From: Rutidosis leptorrhynchoides
Taxonomy: Eukaryota; Streptophyta; Magnoliopsida; Asterales; Asteraceae
Length of the DNA stretch: 64,000 nucleotides
Assembly (NCBI RefSeq): GCF_046630445.1
Contig: NC_092341.1
Coordinates: 293,512,001-293,576,000, forward strand
Reading direction: 5' to 3'
Positions 46,425 through 58,196 of this stretch are shown piece after piece; positions within the stretch are counted from its first letter, which is position 1, and every line of letters starts with the position of its first letter. The notes beneath the pieces were generated by a model. That model had not been told where the DNA came from. It saw nothing but the letters and a program-made list of their open reading frames with translations, and ran no database searches. A program made the translations under genes and the position numbers.

Positions 46425-47361
46425 TGTTGGAAATATGTTCTCGGGTTGGCTATGGTTCGACCGTGGTTTGACCGGGGTACATATATTCCGAAGATATGCC
46501 CATGACATTAAATAATAAAAGTCCATTTATCTTATTCGGTCACACACAAAGGCCAATCGTAAATTATTTGATATACCTTCTAATCGGAAATTAATTTATT
46601 AATCATTAGTTAATGGTTTAATAAATTAAGTAAGTTTTTTTTATGTGTGTACATATACTTACAAATCTAAATATGTAGAGATTTGATTAGATTTTGCAAA
46701 TCATATTTTATATAATATATAAGATTTGATTTGATATAAATAAGATTTGATTTGATTTATAAATCTTATTTTATATAAAGATTTGTACTATAATCATATT
46801 TTATATAATATATAAGATTTGATTTGATATAAATAAGATTTGATTTGAGTTGTAAATCTTATTTTATATAAAGATTTGATTTTGCAAATCTTTCAAAATC
46901 TTTTCAAATCTTTATATTTGTATTATATGTATTATTGTATCAATTTTATTCTATATAATACCAAGTCTTGGTATTGAAAAGTGATAGAAACTTGAGATAC
47001 AAAAACACACATACAAAATGATATTTCTCTTTCTCTTTTTCAAGTAACCAAAATACTTGAGATCTATAATTGGGTTCGGTTTTGGTGGAAATAAGGAAAA
47101 AGAAAAAATCCGTTAAGTAGAAGGTATAGATTGAAACAAGGTTGGAACTTTGGGTGTCTACCGTTTAGAGGAACTCTTCTTTTAGTTTTCCAGATTCGAT
47201 CTTCAAAAGGCTACAAATGTTGTATTCTAATCTTCTCTTGTTTAATTTCGTTAATTTTGTTTTGTTTGCTAAAGTTTTGTACAATGATCCGTGGAAGAGT
47301 ATGATTTTGTAAATTTTTAAAAATGCTTTCGCTCGCTTTGAATTTGTATCATACTCCAACA
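46425..47361 (+). repeat. 5' LTR of element C (937 bp)
   Basis: TGTTGG...CCAACA ends. At 46670-46900 it holds AT-rich internal repeats of the type AAGATTTGATTTGATATAAA, in two longer copies. Confidence 0.93.
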
Positions 47362-47362
47362 G

Positions 47363-47375
47363 TGGTATCCGAGCC
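47363..47375 (+). other. Primer-binding site of element C
   Basis: TGGTATCCGAGCC, one base after the LTR; resembles the initiator tRNA-Met site. Confidence 0.85.
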
Positions 47376-49206
47376 ATCTTGTACAAGTTTTAACAAACTT
47401 TTCTTATGATATTTAGTTTTGATGGATGCGTTGTGCATGATTCTTGGAGATGATCATGCATAACAAACATGCAAAACAAGTATCATAATTTATGTTTTAT
47501 GTTTCCTAAATACTAATTTGAATCTTGGATTTTGGCAAAATGTAAAATGGGTTAAATTCATTTTTTTCATTTAAGAAATTTTTTTTAGCTTGGACAGTCC
47601 GTATTTGATGGACTGTTTCGGGACTTTAAACTCAATATTATTGTATGAGACCAATTGCATTTGAAAGCTAACTGAAAGAACTTAAATTTGAAAAAAAAAA
47701 ATCATCGAAAACGGATTAGAAATGAGTAAGATATGACCATTTAAAGTTGATGTATGAATCTGTCCAAAATCCGAAAATTTGATAAGTTAACTTGCATGTT
47801 GACTAAAAGTGATTCAAAGTTTAGGAAAATAAAGTACATAAATTATATTCATGTTTTACATGAAATGAGAAAATTAAAATTGATAATTTTAGACTTTATG
47901 ATTTGTTAAAGTGGATAAATTTCTAACATATTTTAATTCACTTAATATGTTTGTTTGGATGATTTTGGCATGAAAACCATACTTATAAAATATGAAGTAG
48001 GTTTACATACATAAGTTATGTAAACAAGGATTGATATTTGTTATGTGCCATTAAGTGTTGTTTAAATCAATCCTTATCGAAACATGTTTCATAAAATGGA
48101 TGTTTGGCACTCCATTTGTAATATATATGATTGTTGTATGAAATCGGTAGTATTTGCCTCTATAAGACCCTTGTGTGGATGTTTGGTTGTATGATTCTAT
48201 TTATTATTTATTCGGGATGAATGTAATAATTTATTAAATGACTTGTATGTCGTCTTTCTATTTATATTGTATTTGTAATAGTATAGAAAATAGAATAATT
48301 ATTATGTAAGATAATGCAACCAAGATTGAAATCAAGAAGACGATGTTCACAAGGCGGCCCATCCGAGCATATAATGGAGATGGCGGTTTTAGTGGGAGCC
48401 AATTCTCACACAAGGTTATGTCCCTAGTTGACCAAGTTTTTTCGTGTGTTGGCTCACCGAAAAAACGCATAGGACTCGAGGCATACTACCGATAATTGCG
48501 TGTCATGATTATTATTGTGTTCTTATTTGTCTATGCCATGCTAGCTAGAAAATTAGTATAGAAACAAAAGACAATAATCACTTAAAATGGTTTGGTTAAA
48601 ATTAGTTTAACAAACGCAACACGCAATACATAATTAGCAAATGTTTTAAAATGGCGTAAACTACTTTTGCTAAAAGAAAACAAAAACCCGTTTTAAATGT
48701 AAACTTTACGCTATCCATGAATAGTACACACATCCGAACCTTCTACCTGTTAGAGTTCGCGATACCCGAGAGTCTTGGACCGGACTTTAATTGGGTGTTG
48801 GGAAGGGTGAGGTGAATTTCGCGATACCCGAGAGTCTTGGGCCGGATTTCACGTGTATCTATCATGGAAAGTTTACAATCTGAAATTGTGGTTCGCGGCA
48901 AACCCGCCACGAGGAAGGATTAGCGTAGAAGGGATTAAACATGCCAAGTGAAATAATTGATTATCACTAAATCCCGCAGAACCTAAGAATTTCATAATGG
49001 ATGAAATTGGTAATATAGTTACCTACCTAAATAGCTTATGGTTGGCGATCCACGGTGAACCCGTCGTTAACATAAGTGAAATATGGATCTTAGCCTTGTT
49101 AATTATAATTGTTTGAATATTAAACACACTTGGGTAATTATCTTAACAAGGTTTAAACATATCAAACTAACTAATACAACTTACTTTAAAAATAAAAATA
49201 TGACAG
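47376..49206 (+). other. Leader of element C, non-coding
   Basis: 1.8 kb with no convincing ORF. The first 870 bp is shared with D. A 33-bp block, TCGCGATACCCGAGAGTCTT and flanks, occurs twice (48755-48787 and 48817-48849), 62 bp apart. Confidence 0.75.
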
Positions 49207-50499
49207 ATGTCTGCAACAAACACAAATCCTACTCCGTCATCAATCACTAATTTCTGCCTTAAAGGGCTCCTCGAAAAGGACAAGCTTACGGGCTTGAACT
49301 ACATGGACTGGCTTCGCAACCTAAGAATTGCTCTTAGGATGGAAGGAAAGATCAGGGCTATTGAGGAACCCTTACCGGCAGAACCCGGATCGAGAGCTAC
49401 TCAAGCAGCTAGGGATGAGTTTGAAAAATGGCATTCCGAATCTAATGAGGTAGCATGCTTGTTGTTGGCGACCATGTCTCCAGAGCTCCAAAAGGACATG
49501 GAGAGCTTAGGGTCCTACGACATGCTTAACCAACTAAAGGACATGTTCCAACAACAAGCAAAGCAAGAAAGGTTTGACAATGTGAAAGCTCTCGTATCTT
49601 GCAAAATGGCGACGGGAAGTAGCGTTAGTGTCCATGTACTACAAATGAAAGGGTACATAGACCGGTTGGAGCGCCTTGGTTTTTCCATAAGTCAGGAGCT
49701 TGCAACGGATTTTATCCTGAATTCGTTGACTAGTGCATATGAAGGATTCATTATGAACTATAATATGAATAATATGGAGAAAACAATCATGGAGCTCCAT
49801 GGCATGTTAAAAACCGCTGAGGCTAACATGGCCAAAGCTAAACCTGCAACTACCGTTCTAGCCATTCGTGAAGGTGGGATTAAGAAGAAGAAAAACAAAG
49901 CAAAGGGCAAGAACAAGGGCAAGGGTAAGGTTGGCACGTCCAACTTCAAACCTAAACCTAAGGGCATTGCTAACTCTTCTACTTCAAAGATCCCGCAAAC
50001 CAAGTCTCCTGAAGAAGCAATATGCTTTCATTATGGGGATAAAGGACATTGGAGGCGCAATTGTACTAAGTACTTGAAGGAACTTAATGAACTACGGGCT
50101 AAGGGAGTCGCCGTACCTTCAGGTTTATTCATGATTGAACTAAACAATACTACTATTTCTAATTCCTGGGTATTGGACACGGGATGTGGTACTCACATTT
50201 GTACAAATGTGCAGGGACTCACAAGAAGTAGGAAGCTGAAGACCGGGGAGCTTAATCTAATCATGGGGAATAAGAATGTTGCCTCTGTTGACATGATTGG
50301 AGAATACAAGCTTTCTTTTGATTCTGGTTTATGTATTGTTTTATCTAATGTTTGCTACAGTGCCGAAATGGCAAGAAACATTATATCTTTTGATGCTTTA
50401 TTTAATGATGGTTTTAATTTTAGTTTGATAATAGATCAATACTTGTTCACAAAAATGGGATGTTTTATTTCAAGGCTAGTCCTTGTAAAGGCATCTTAG
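49207..50499 (+). pseudogene. Gag and protease of element C, ends at a frameshift
   Basis: 430 codons. The N-terminus is UBN2-type copia gag (LTGLNYMDWLRNLRIALRME); a long Lys-rich stretch (about 222-245) precedes the knuckle. The knuckle reads CFHYGDKGHWRRNC, so the second Cys of CX2CX4HX4C is Tyr. The protease active site is WVLDTGCGTHIC near residue 323. The frame is lost near 50451-50455, where a run of five A seems one short, and it then ends in unrelated residues. The pol continues in another frame. Confidence 0.88.
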
Positions 50500-53234
50500 A
50501 AACCACAGCAAAGCTAAATGATAGTTCAATCTACAATGTTGATTCATCCAAAGATGTTTTGGATAAAACGTATCTATGGCATTGTCGTTTAGGCTACATA
50601 AACAAGAAACGCATAGCCAAACTCCAGTCAGATGGAATTCTAGAATCATTTGATATAATATCGTATGATGAATGCGAATCTTGCTTATCAGGAAAAATGA
50701 CAAAGGCACCTTTCACAGGAAGCTGTGAACGGGCAAAGGATCTGTTGGGGTTGGTACACACTGATATGTGCGGTCCGTTCAGATCGCCTACTAGACACAA
50801 GGAACGATACTTCGTTACATTTACTGATGACTTCAGTAGATATGGCTATGTTTATTTAATTAAAAAAAAGTCTGAAACTTTTGGAGTGTTCAAGGCATAC
50901 CAAAACGAAGTAGAAAATCAACTGAACAAAAAAATTAAGATTCTCTGATCTGATAGAGGTGGTGAATATCTTAATGATGAATTTCGTGATCATCTACGGG
51001 GTTGTGGGATAATCTCACAATTAGCTCCTCCTAGAACACCACAACATAATGGTGTGGCTGAAAGGAGGAATCGAACATTACTTGATATGGTTCGAACCAT
51101 GATGAGCCGCACAATGCTTCCAATCAGTTTTTGGGGTTATGCTCTACAAACTGCCGCAAGGATCCTTAACCTCATCCCAACCAAGAAAGTTTCCAAAACA
51201 CCTTATGAGATATGGCATGGTAAAACTGTGTCTCTCTCATATCTAAGAATTTGGGGTTGTGAGGCTTACGTTCGTCGTGAAGCTCAAGATAAACTTGAAC
51301 CCAGATCTGAAAAGTGTTTATTTGTTGGTTACCCGACTGATTCTTTTGGATATTTGTTTTACAACCCTACTGAAAACAAAGTCTTTGTGTCTCGAAGGGG
51401 AGTCTTCCTTGAAAAGGATCTCATATCGAAAGGAACCAGTGGGAGTAAAATTAACCTTGAAGAAATTCAAGAATCAACCGACATGGAAACCGATATTAGA
51501 ACCGATTCTCCTCAAGAGGTCGACGAGCCTGCAATTGAAAGAGAAACTGACCTACAGCCACCACCCATACGTAGATCTGATAGAGTGCGTCGAACACCAA
51601 AGAAATATAGTTTACACATATTTGAGGGTGATGACGAAAATATAGATTCTGATGAACCTATTACCTATCAGGAAGCGATGACAGGCCCCGAGTCTGCCAA
51701 ATGGAAGGAGGCTATGGACAACGAGATCCAATCCATGCATGATAATCAAGTCTGGATCTTGATTGATCATATACCAGGTATTAAAACTATTGGTTGTAAG
51801 TGGGTCTTCAAGAAGAAGACCGATATGGATGGAAATGTACACACATTCAAAGCCAGACTGGTGGCTAAGGGTTACACGCAACAATATGGTGTAGACTATG
51901 ATGAAACTTTTTCACCAGTAGCTATGTTGAAATCCATTAGAATACTTCTTGCCATAGCTGCATTTTATGACTATGAGATATGGCAAATGGATGTAAAAAC
52001 AGCTTTCCTTAATGGTAAACTAACAGAGGATATGTTTATGACACAACCTGAGGGTTATGTACATCCTAAGTATCCTAATAGTGTGTGCAAGCTTCAAAGG
52101 TCTATTTATGGACTTAAACAAGCTTCTCGTACCTGGAATCTTTGCTTTAATGAGAAGATCAAAGAATTTGGTTTTATTAGAGGCGAAGATGAGCCATGTG
52201 TCTATGTTAGGTCTAGTGGGAGTGTTGTAGTCTTCCTTGTACTATATGTCGATGACATATTACTCATGGGAAACGATATCCCGACACTGAAAGATGTCAA
52301 AGCTTGGCTAGAGAAATGTTTCTCCATGAAAGACATAGGAGATGCATCTTATATTTTGGGAATAAAGATCTATCGAGATAGGTCAAGGAGATTAATTGGG
52401 CTAAACCAAAGTACATATATAGATAAGATACTGAAGAAATTCGGTATGCATAACTCTAAGAAAGGGTGCTTTCCTATGAACCCTGGAATGATATTGAGCA
52501 AGTCTCAATGTCCTAATTCTGACTTGGAGTCAGCTACCATGAGTCGGACTCCATATGCTTCAGCTATAGGATCGATCATGTATGCGATGATATGCACTAG
52601 GCCTGACGTGTCGTATGCACTAAGCATGACTAGTCGTTATCAGACTAATCCTGGTGAAGCTCATTGGATAGCAGTCAAGAACATTCTAAAGTATCTTAGG
52701 AGGACTAAAGAGATGTTCTTGGTCTATGGTGGGAATGACGAGCTGAGCGTCAAAGGATACTCAGACGCTAGTTTCCAATCAGATAGAGATGATTGCTCTT
52801 CACAATTAGGATTTGTGTTTATGTTGAACGGTGGAGCCGTCACATGGAGAAGTGGCAAGCAAAGTACTATTGCTGATTCTACGACAGAAGCCGAGTATAT
52901 AGCGGTAAATGAAGCTGCTAAAGAGGCCATGTGGATAAAGAAATTCATCGGGGATCTAGGAGTGGTTCCTACAATCCATGATCCTGTTGAGATTTTCTGC
53001 GACAATGTGAGTGCGGTTGTCTTGGCTCAAGAACCGAGGTCACAAAAACGCACACGGCATATACTCAAAAAGTACCATTACATCCGTCAACTTGTAGCAG
53101 AAAATGACATATTATTAAGTAGAATAGACACGACTAAGAACTTGGCTGATCCTTTCACCAAGCCTTTGCCACAGACTAAGCATGATGCTCATAGCATGTC
53201 TATTGGCATTCGTGTCATTGATGATAAAGTTTGA
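50460..53234 (+). pseudogene. Integrase, RT and RNase H of element C, one in-frame TGA
   Basis: This is the continuation of pol. The pre-integrase domain (LWHCRLGYINKKRI ... CESCLSGKM), then the integrase core with Asp in HTDMCGPF and Asp in the SDRGGEY stretch directly after the stop TGA at 50946-50948. Both sides are in one frame and CGA-to-TGA explains the stop. From 51054: NGVAERRNRTL (Glu of the DDE triad), RT with YVDDILLMG near 52245, RNase H with STTEAEYIA, and the usual C-terminus FTKPLPQ. It ends with TGA at 53234. Confidence 0.9.
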
Positions 53235-54065
53235 TTGTATTTATTATGTTAAGTTTGAAACTTTAAACATTGGGCAATAATATATGTTGCAATTGATCTG
53301 ATGATTAATATATTGAGATTATATTATACGCACGATGCGATCATTTCATTGTATATTGCCATGTTTCATTTTGCATGTTTTAACTTCCAATGAATATTAT
53401 TTCATAAACTTCCACAGTCGGTCATTCTCTAAGGAAGAGAGAATTGAATTAAGGCTGCTATAAAGTGTAGTAATATAGGCTTATATGAAACTACATTCAT
53501 GAGGAACTTGATAGTTGATTCAAGGTTCTGGAATGACCACACTTAGACGCTACTTCATGGTTTTAAGTCACAAGTAAGCTCTAAGATGGCAATATCATTT
53601 ATCCTAGAGTGGATATGTATGAGGAATCCTGACACAAACTATATTCTACTTTGACCTGTATTTAACGCTGTGCGTAAATGCCAGTCATAAGGGTGCAGAT
53701 CAGGTACAATATGGGATGTGGTGGATGTCTATACAGTTGAAGCAATTTGTTCCTTCTTCTCATAGCAAGTTGAAGCGATATCTCTGGGCCCCTTGTTGAT
53801 TTGTGCTGCATTAAATGCATGGCCATGCTGCGACTGAATTGATGCAATAGCAGTCTATTTGATCACCACAAATCTCTATCGGGAAATATAATCTTGAACG
53901 ATGATGATTGACACTTAACCATGTCACACGTTCATAAAGATATCTAGAACAAAAGGATGATTGATATAAATCAAAATATAGGAGTGTAACGTAGCAGACT
54001 AGTTGTTACACATGGTGTGTCTTTAAGACTAGCCAATATTATTAATGTCAGTGCAAGTGGGAGTC
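53235..54065 (+). other. 3' untranslated region and purine tract of element C
   Basis: No ORF of note. It ends GTGCAAGTGGGAGTC at 54051-54065, the purine-rich primer directly before the 3' LTR. Confidence 0.75.
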
Positions 54066-55004
54066 TGTTGGAAATATGTTCTCGGGTTGGCTATGGTTCG
54101 ACCGTGGTTTGACCGTGGTACATATATTCCGAAGATATGCCCATGATATTAAATAATAAAAGTCCATTTATCTTATTCGGTCACACACAAAGGCCAATCG
54201 TAAATTGTTTGATATACCTTCTAATCGGAAATTAATTTATTAATCATTAGTTAATGGTTTAATAAATTAAGTAAGTTTTTTTTTTATGTGTGTACATATA
54301 CTTACAAATCTAAATATGTAGAGATTTGATTAGATTTTGCAAATCATATTTTATATAATATATAAGATTTGATTTGATATAAATAAGATTTGATTTGATT
54401 TATAAATCTTATTTTATATAAAGATTTGTACTATAATCATATTTTATATAATATATAAGATTTGATTTGATATAAATAAGATTTGATTGGAGTTGTAAAT
54501 CTTATTTTATATAAAGATTTGATTTTGCAAATCTTTCAAAATCTTTCAAAATCTTTATATTTGTATTATATGTATTATTGTATCAATTTTATTCTATATA
54601 ATACCAAGTCTTGGTATTGAAAAGTGATAGAAACTTGAGATACAAAAACACACATACAAAATGATATTTCTCTTTCTCTTTTTCAAGTAACCAAAATACT
54701 TGAGATCTATAATTGGGTTCGGTTTTGGTGGAAATAAGGAAAAAGAAAAAATCCGTTAAGTAGAAGGTATAGATTGAAACAAGGTTGGAACTTTGGGTGT
54801 CTACCGTTTAGAGGAACTCTTCTTTGGGTTTTTCAGATTCGATCTTCAAAAGGCTACAAAGGTTGTATTCTAATCTTCTCTTGTTTAATTTCGTTAATTT
54901 TGTTTTGTTTGCTAAAGTTTTGTACAATGATCCGTGGAAGAGTATGATTTTATAAAGTTTTAAAAATGCTTCCGCTCACTTTGAATTTATATCATACTCC
55001 AACA
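54066..55004 (+). repeat. 3' LTR of element C (939 bp)
   Basis: Partner of 46425-47361, with small indels in the T and AT tracts. Confidence 0.93.
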
Positions 55005-56235
55005 AATTTCAATCAATTCTTTTTCCTGTAAATCTTCAATCAATTTACATGTCTTGGAATCTTTCGTGTAAATATTACATTAAACATATGAAAGCCCATA
55101 ATTCAATTACTATTACATATGCACGTGGAGCCATGTGTCTTCATGTATACAGTAACTTTTTAATTTGGTCAAGATCTCTCATCGTTTTGTACAATTTCAC
55201 CTTTTTTTTCGAATAATAAATATAAATATAAATAATATAAATATTCACCCTTTTCAGTAATAACTTATCATTAATTATTATTAACAAGCAATTGGTGCGC
55301 GATGCTGCGGTAAACTTAAGAATTTAGAAAAGTCACAGGTTATCGCAAAAAGTTGTTGGTTGTTACATACAAAACGTTATTACACGAGTTTGCATACATT
55401 GCATAATCACATGCTCTTTTTAATCTTGGAATGTCTTTCCTGCACTTGTAGTTAGCGAAAGTTGTCGAACATGACTGTAACATTCGGAATATATTAACAC
55501 AATTTAAATAAGGCACCCTAAAATATAATAGCCCGAGATATTTAGCGTTTTTTGAAAAGCGTCCATTTTGTGTATATGTAATTGCGTTGTATTCGTAAAA
55601 TTATTTCGAGTTGAACCGTGGTTTCGAAAAATATAATGCATGGCGAGCGAGAAGATATGGTCCGTTGAAGATTTGGGTGATTATATTTTAAGTTATTCTA
55701 TTTAAAAATATGTAAGTTTCAATTTAGCCCTTGGAGTTTGGGGTGTTTGACATTTGGTAGTAAAGGGTGCTAGTGGGTACAACGATTAAGTGAAACGTAC
55801 AAATTCTCTAAGCATGGAAGTGAGTTACTATTCATCAATAGTAACTCAAATTTGCTCAATTGTATATATGTATAAAGTTATTTTATTTAAAAATATGTAA
55901 GTTTCACTTTAGCCCTTGAAGTTTGGGGTGTTTAACATTTGGTAGTAAAGGGTGCTAGTGGGTACAAAGATTTAAGCGAAACGTACAAATCCTCTAAGCA
56001 TGAAAGTGGTTTACTATTCATCAATAGTAACCCAAATTTGCATGTATATATGTATAATTATTACTTAATTAATACTTATAATATTGAAGTAATATATCAT
56101 GTTTAAAATCTTACAGCTTAGAAGAAAATTATGAAAATGATAATATCTCCTGATTTCCAGCTACACGTATCCATATTATATCAGGTTATACGGAGTAATG
56201 GATGAGACTAAGATTAAGATAATCTTTTTTAAATA
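55005..56235. other. AT-rich intergenic DNA upstream of the P450 (and of H)
   Basis: It begins with the AATTT duplication of C (55005-55009). No ORF. It contains a 185-bp tandem duplication (55690-56055) and an A/T-rich stretch near 55200-55250. The last 130 bp may be the displaced promoter of the P450. Confidence 0.65.
55690..56055 (+). repeat. 185-bp tandem duplication with hairpin
   Basis: Copies at 55690-55874 and 55875-56055. Each has TTTAGCCCTTGRAGTTTGGG and the hairpin TTACTATT-CATC-AATAGTAA (11-bp stem at 55822-55847 in the first copy, about 8 bp in the second). Confidence 0.88.
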
Positions 56236-56240
56236 ATATA
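56236..56240. repeat. Target duplication of element H, left copy
   Basis: ATATA, matching 62201-62205. Confidence 0.85.
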
Positions 56241-56609
56241 TGTTATAATAATAATAATAATATAGATATGGATAGTCAATTTTGGTGTATACATATAGTC
56301 AATTTTGGTACACAAAGTATGTATTTTTATATTGAGATTTTAGGCTATAAATACTCATGAATGCAAGCATTAAACTTGCACCATTTCTCACACTTACAAA
56401 GTGTTTCTTTCTTTCTCTCCATTATCATCTTTGTTCTTACACTTCATTATTAGTATTCTAAATCAAGAATCAAATCACTAAAGGTAGTTATAAGCCTACT
56501 GAATTATAACATCAAGAATCAAACCACTAAAGGTAGTTATAAGCCTACTGAATTATAACATCAAGAATCAAACCACTAAAGGTAGTTATAAGCCTACTGA
56601 ATTATAACA
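56241..56609 (+). repeat. 5' LTR of element H (369 bp)
   Basis: TGTTATAA...TTATAACA. The TATA box TATAAATA is at 56346-56353. The last ~150 bp is three tandem copies of a 49-50-bp unit, each ending CTACTGAATTATAACA, so the terminal sequence itself is triplicated. Confidence 0.95.
56346..56353 (+). promoter_or_regulatory. TATA box of the H 5' LTR
   Basis: TATAAATA within GGCTATAAATACTC, about 105 bp into the LTR. Confidence 0.75.
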
Positions 56610-56627
56610 CGTTATCAGCACGATAAT
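56610..56627 (+). other. Primer-binding site candidate of element H
   Basis: CGTTATCAGCACGATAAT follows the LTR directly. It is not the TGGTATC type; similar sites occur in other plant copia elements. The tRNA used cannot be decided here. Confidence 0.6.
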
Positions 56628-56638
56628 CTTAATACTAA

Positions 56639-56832
56639 ATATGGTTGGCTCTGCCACCAAAATGATATATGGTCGGTTATACCACCAAAATGATATATGG
56701 TCGGTTATACCACCAAAATGATATATGGTCGGTTATACCACCAAAATGATATATGGTCGGTTATACCACCAGAATGATATAGGTCGGTTATACCACCTGA
56801 AAAAATATATGGTCGACACTGTCGCCAAATTT
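56639..56832 (+). repeat. 28-bp tandem repeats in the leader of H
   Basis: Five units of 28 bp, such as ATATGGTCGGTTATACCACC plus AAAATGAT, run from 56639 to 56778. A shorter sixth and a diverged seventh follow; another partial copy lies near 56894. The rest of the leader to 57020 is AT-rich and non-coding. Confidence 0.92.
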
Positions 56833-57020
56833 TCATTTATGTTTACTAATATTTATATTTTTGTTATATAACATTTATTTATGATTGCTTACACATGGTC
56901 GACACTGTCACCTACTTATCATTTATGTTATATTAAATTTATGTTTAATGTTTATATACTTATGAATATAAATTGACTCTAATTTATCATGATGTTTGTT
57001 TTAATTTTTGATAATAGAAA

Positions 57021-58055
57021 ATGTCGAATCTGGAAAAGCTTAAATTTACTCCTTTAGAATCAACTGGAAACAACTACATGTCATGGGTTATAAAAGTAAA
57101 AATGCATCTTAAATCAATGGGCATTCTTGAAACCATAAATGAAAACAACACTTATTCTGAAAAAGAACAAGCTACGGCATGTTGCTTTATTCATCAACAT
57201 ATTGATGAATGCTTACAAAATAATTATGTGACTGTAGAAGATCCCCATGTTTTATGGGAAGGTCTCAAAAGCAGATTCAATAATCAAAGAGAAATTTTAC
57301 TTCCAGCTGCAATGGAACAATGGAGAACATTAAGGTTCCAAGACTTTAAGAAAGTAAATGAATACAGCTCAGCTCTGTATAATACATGTTCACAACTTAA
57401 ATTCTGTGGACATGAAATTAGTGATGCAGACATGATGGAGAAAACTTTCTCCACAATGAATGCTGCAAACATCACAGTGCAAAGAAATTTGAGAATGCTA
57501 AAGTTCAAAACATATCCTGAACTTAATTCATATCTCTTAGTTGCAGAGCAAAATGATGAGCTATTAATGAAAAATCAGCAATCCCGTCCTACTGGTACAC
57601 TTGCAATCCCTGAAGCAAATACTGCAAATAATTATAAACAGGGACATGGACGCGGGCAAGGTCGTGGTTATAATAACCATCACCATCATCATGCCAAAAG
57701 CCATAACTATGGTAGAAACCATCCTTATGGTAATGGTAATGGGCGTGGACGTGGTCGTGGTCGTGGCCGTGGTGGTCAAAGAAATAGTAATCCACGAAAA
57801 TATAAATATCAACCACAAAACAAGCCCATTAAACAAGATGTTGAAGAAAATTCTTCTAAAAATTCTGAAGAATCTTGCTACAGATGTGGTAGAATGGGCC
57901 ACTGGGCTAATACTTGCCGAACATCTAAACATCTTGTTAAGATGTATCAGGATTCGCTGAAAGGTAAAGAAAAGGAAGTAAATTTTGTGGATAATATTGA
58001 TCCAACAGTCACTGAGAAACCATCTGATTTATATGAAGATTTCTTGAATGTTTAA
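57021..58055 (+). CDS. Gag of element H
   Basis: 344 codons from ATG at 57021. UBN2-type gag core about residues 15-190 (YMSWVIKVKMHLKSMG; VLWEGLKSRFNNQREILL). A Gly/Arg-rich, His-rich linker follows (about 210-255, GRGRGRGRGRGG), then a perfect CX2CX4HX4C knuckle, CYRCGRMGHWANTC. It ends FLNV and TAA at 58053. Gag forms the particle and binds RNA. The pol ORF starts 63 bp downstream in the same frame, so two in-frame stops separate them. Confidence 0.93.
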   Translation: MSNLEKLKFTPLESTGNNYMSWVIKVKMHLKSMGILETINENNTYSEKEQATACCFIHQHIDECLQNNYVTVEDPHVLWEGLKSRFNNQREILLPAAMEQWRTLRFQDFKKVNEYSSALYNTCSQLKFCGHEISDADMMEKTFSTMNAANITVQRNLRMLKFKTYPELNSYLLVAEQNDELLMKNQQSRPTGTLAIPEANTANNYKQGHGRGQGRGYNNHHHHHAKSHNYGRNHPYGNGNGRGRGRGRGRGGQRNSNPRKYKYQPQNKPIKQDVEENSSKNSEESCYRCGRMGHWANTCRTSKHLVKMYQDSLKGKEKEVNFVDNIDPTVTEKPSDLYEDFLNV

Positions 58056-58196
58056 GTTGTGTGTCTTTCGAAAAATAAACGATTTAATATCGTCTGTCTT
58101 TGTCATTATGTTTGCTAAATGTTTCAGTACTATCTATTTGCGTTTAAAATATTGTGTAATATTAATGTACTCACTATTTATTTCTTATATATGAAG
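58050..58196 (+). other. Candidate intron between gag and pol of H
   Basis: GTTTAAG donor at 58050. Acceptor candidates are TTTCAG at 58127 (78 nt) and TGAAG at 58196 (147 nt). Both lengths are multiples of three, start at a codon boundary and remove both in-frame stops. The tract is AT-rich like a plant intron. Confidence 0.4.

Larger units (their letters stand above)
46425..55004 (+). mobile_element. Element C: full-length Ty1/copia retrotransposon, lightly damaged
   Basis: LTRs of 937 and 939 bp, an iMet-type primer site, a 1.8-kb leader, gag-protease-integrase-RT-RNase H in copia order, a purine tract and AATTT duplications. The LTRs differ at roughly 15 positions by eye. It is related to element D, which lies 0.7 kb away on the opposite strand. 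Confidence 0.95.

Noticed and set aside
56639..56832. Regular repeats considered as a CRISPR array
   Set aside because: Units are contiguous with no unique spacers, and this is a plant retrotransposon leader.
57564..57932. Minus-strand Thr-rich and His-rich ORFs
   Set aside because: Antisense of the Gly/Arg-rich linker of the H gag; low-complexity shadow.
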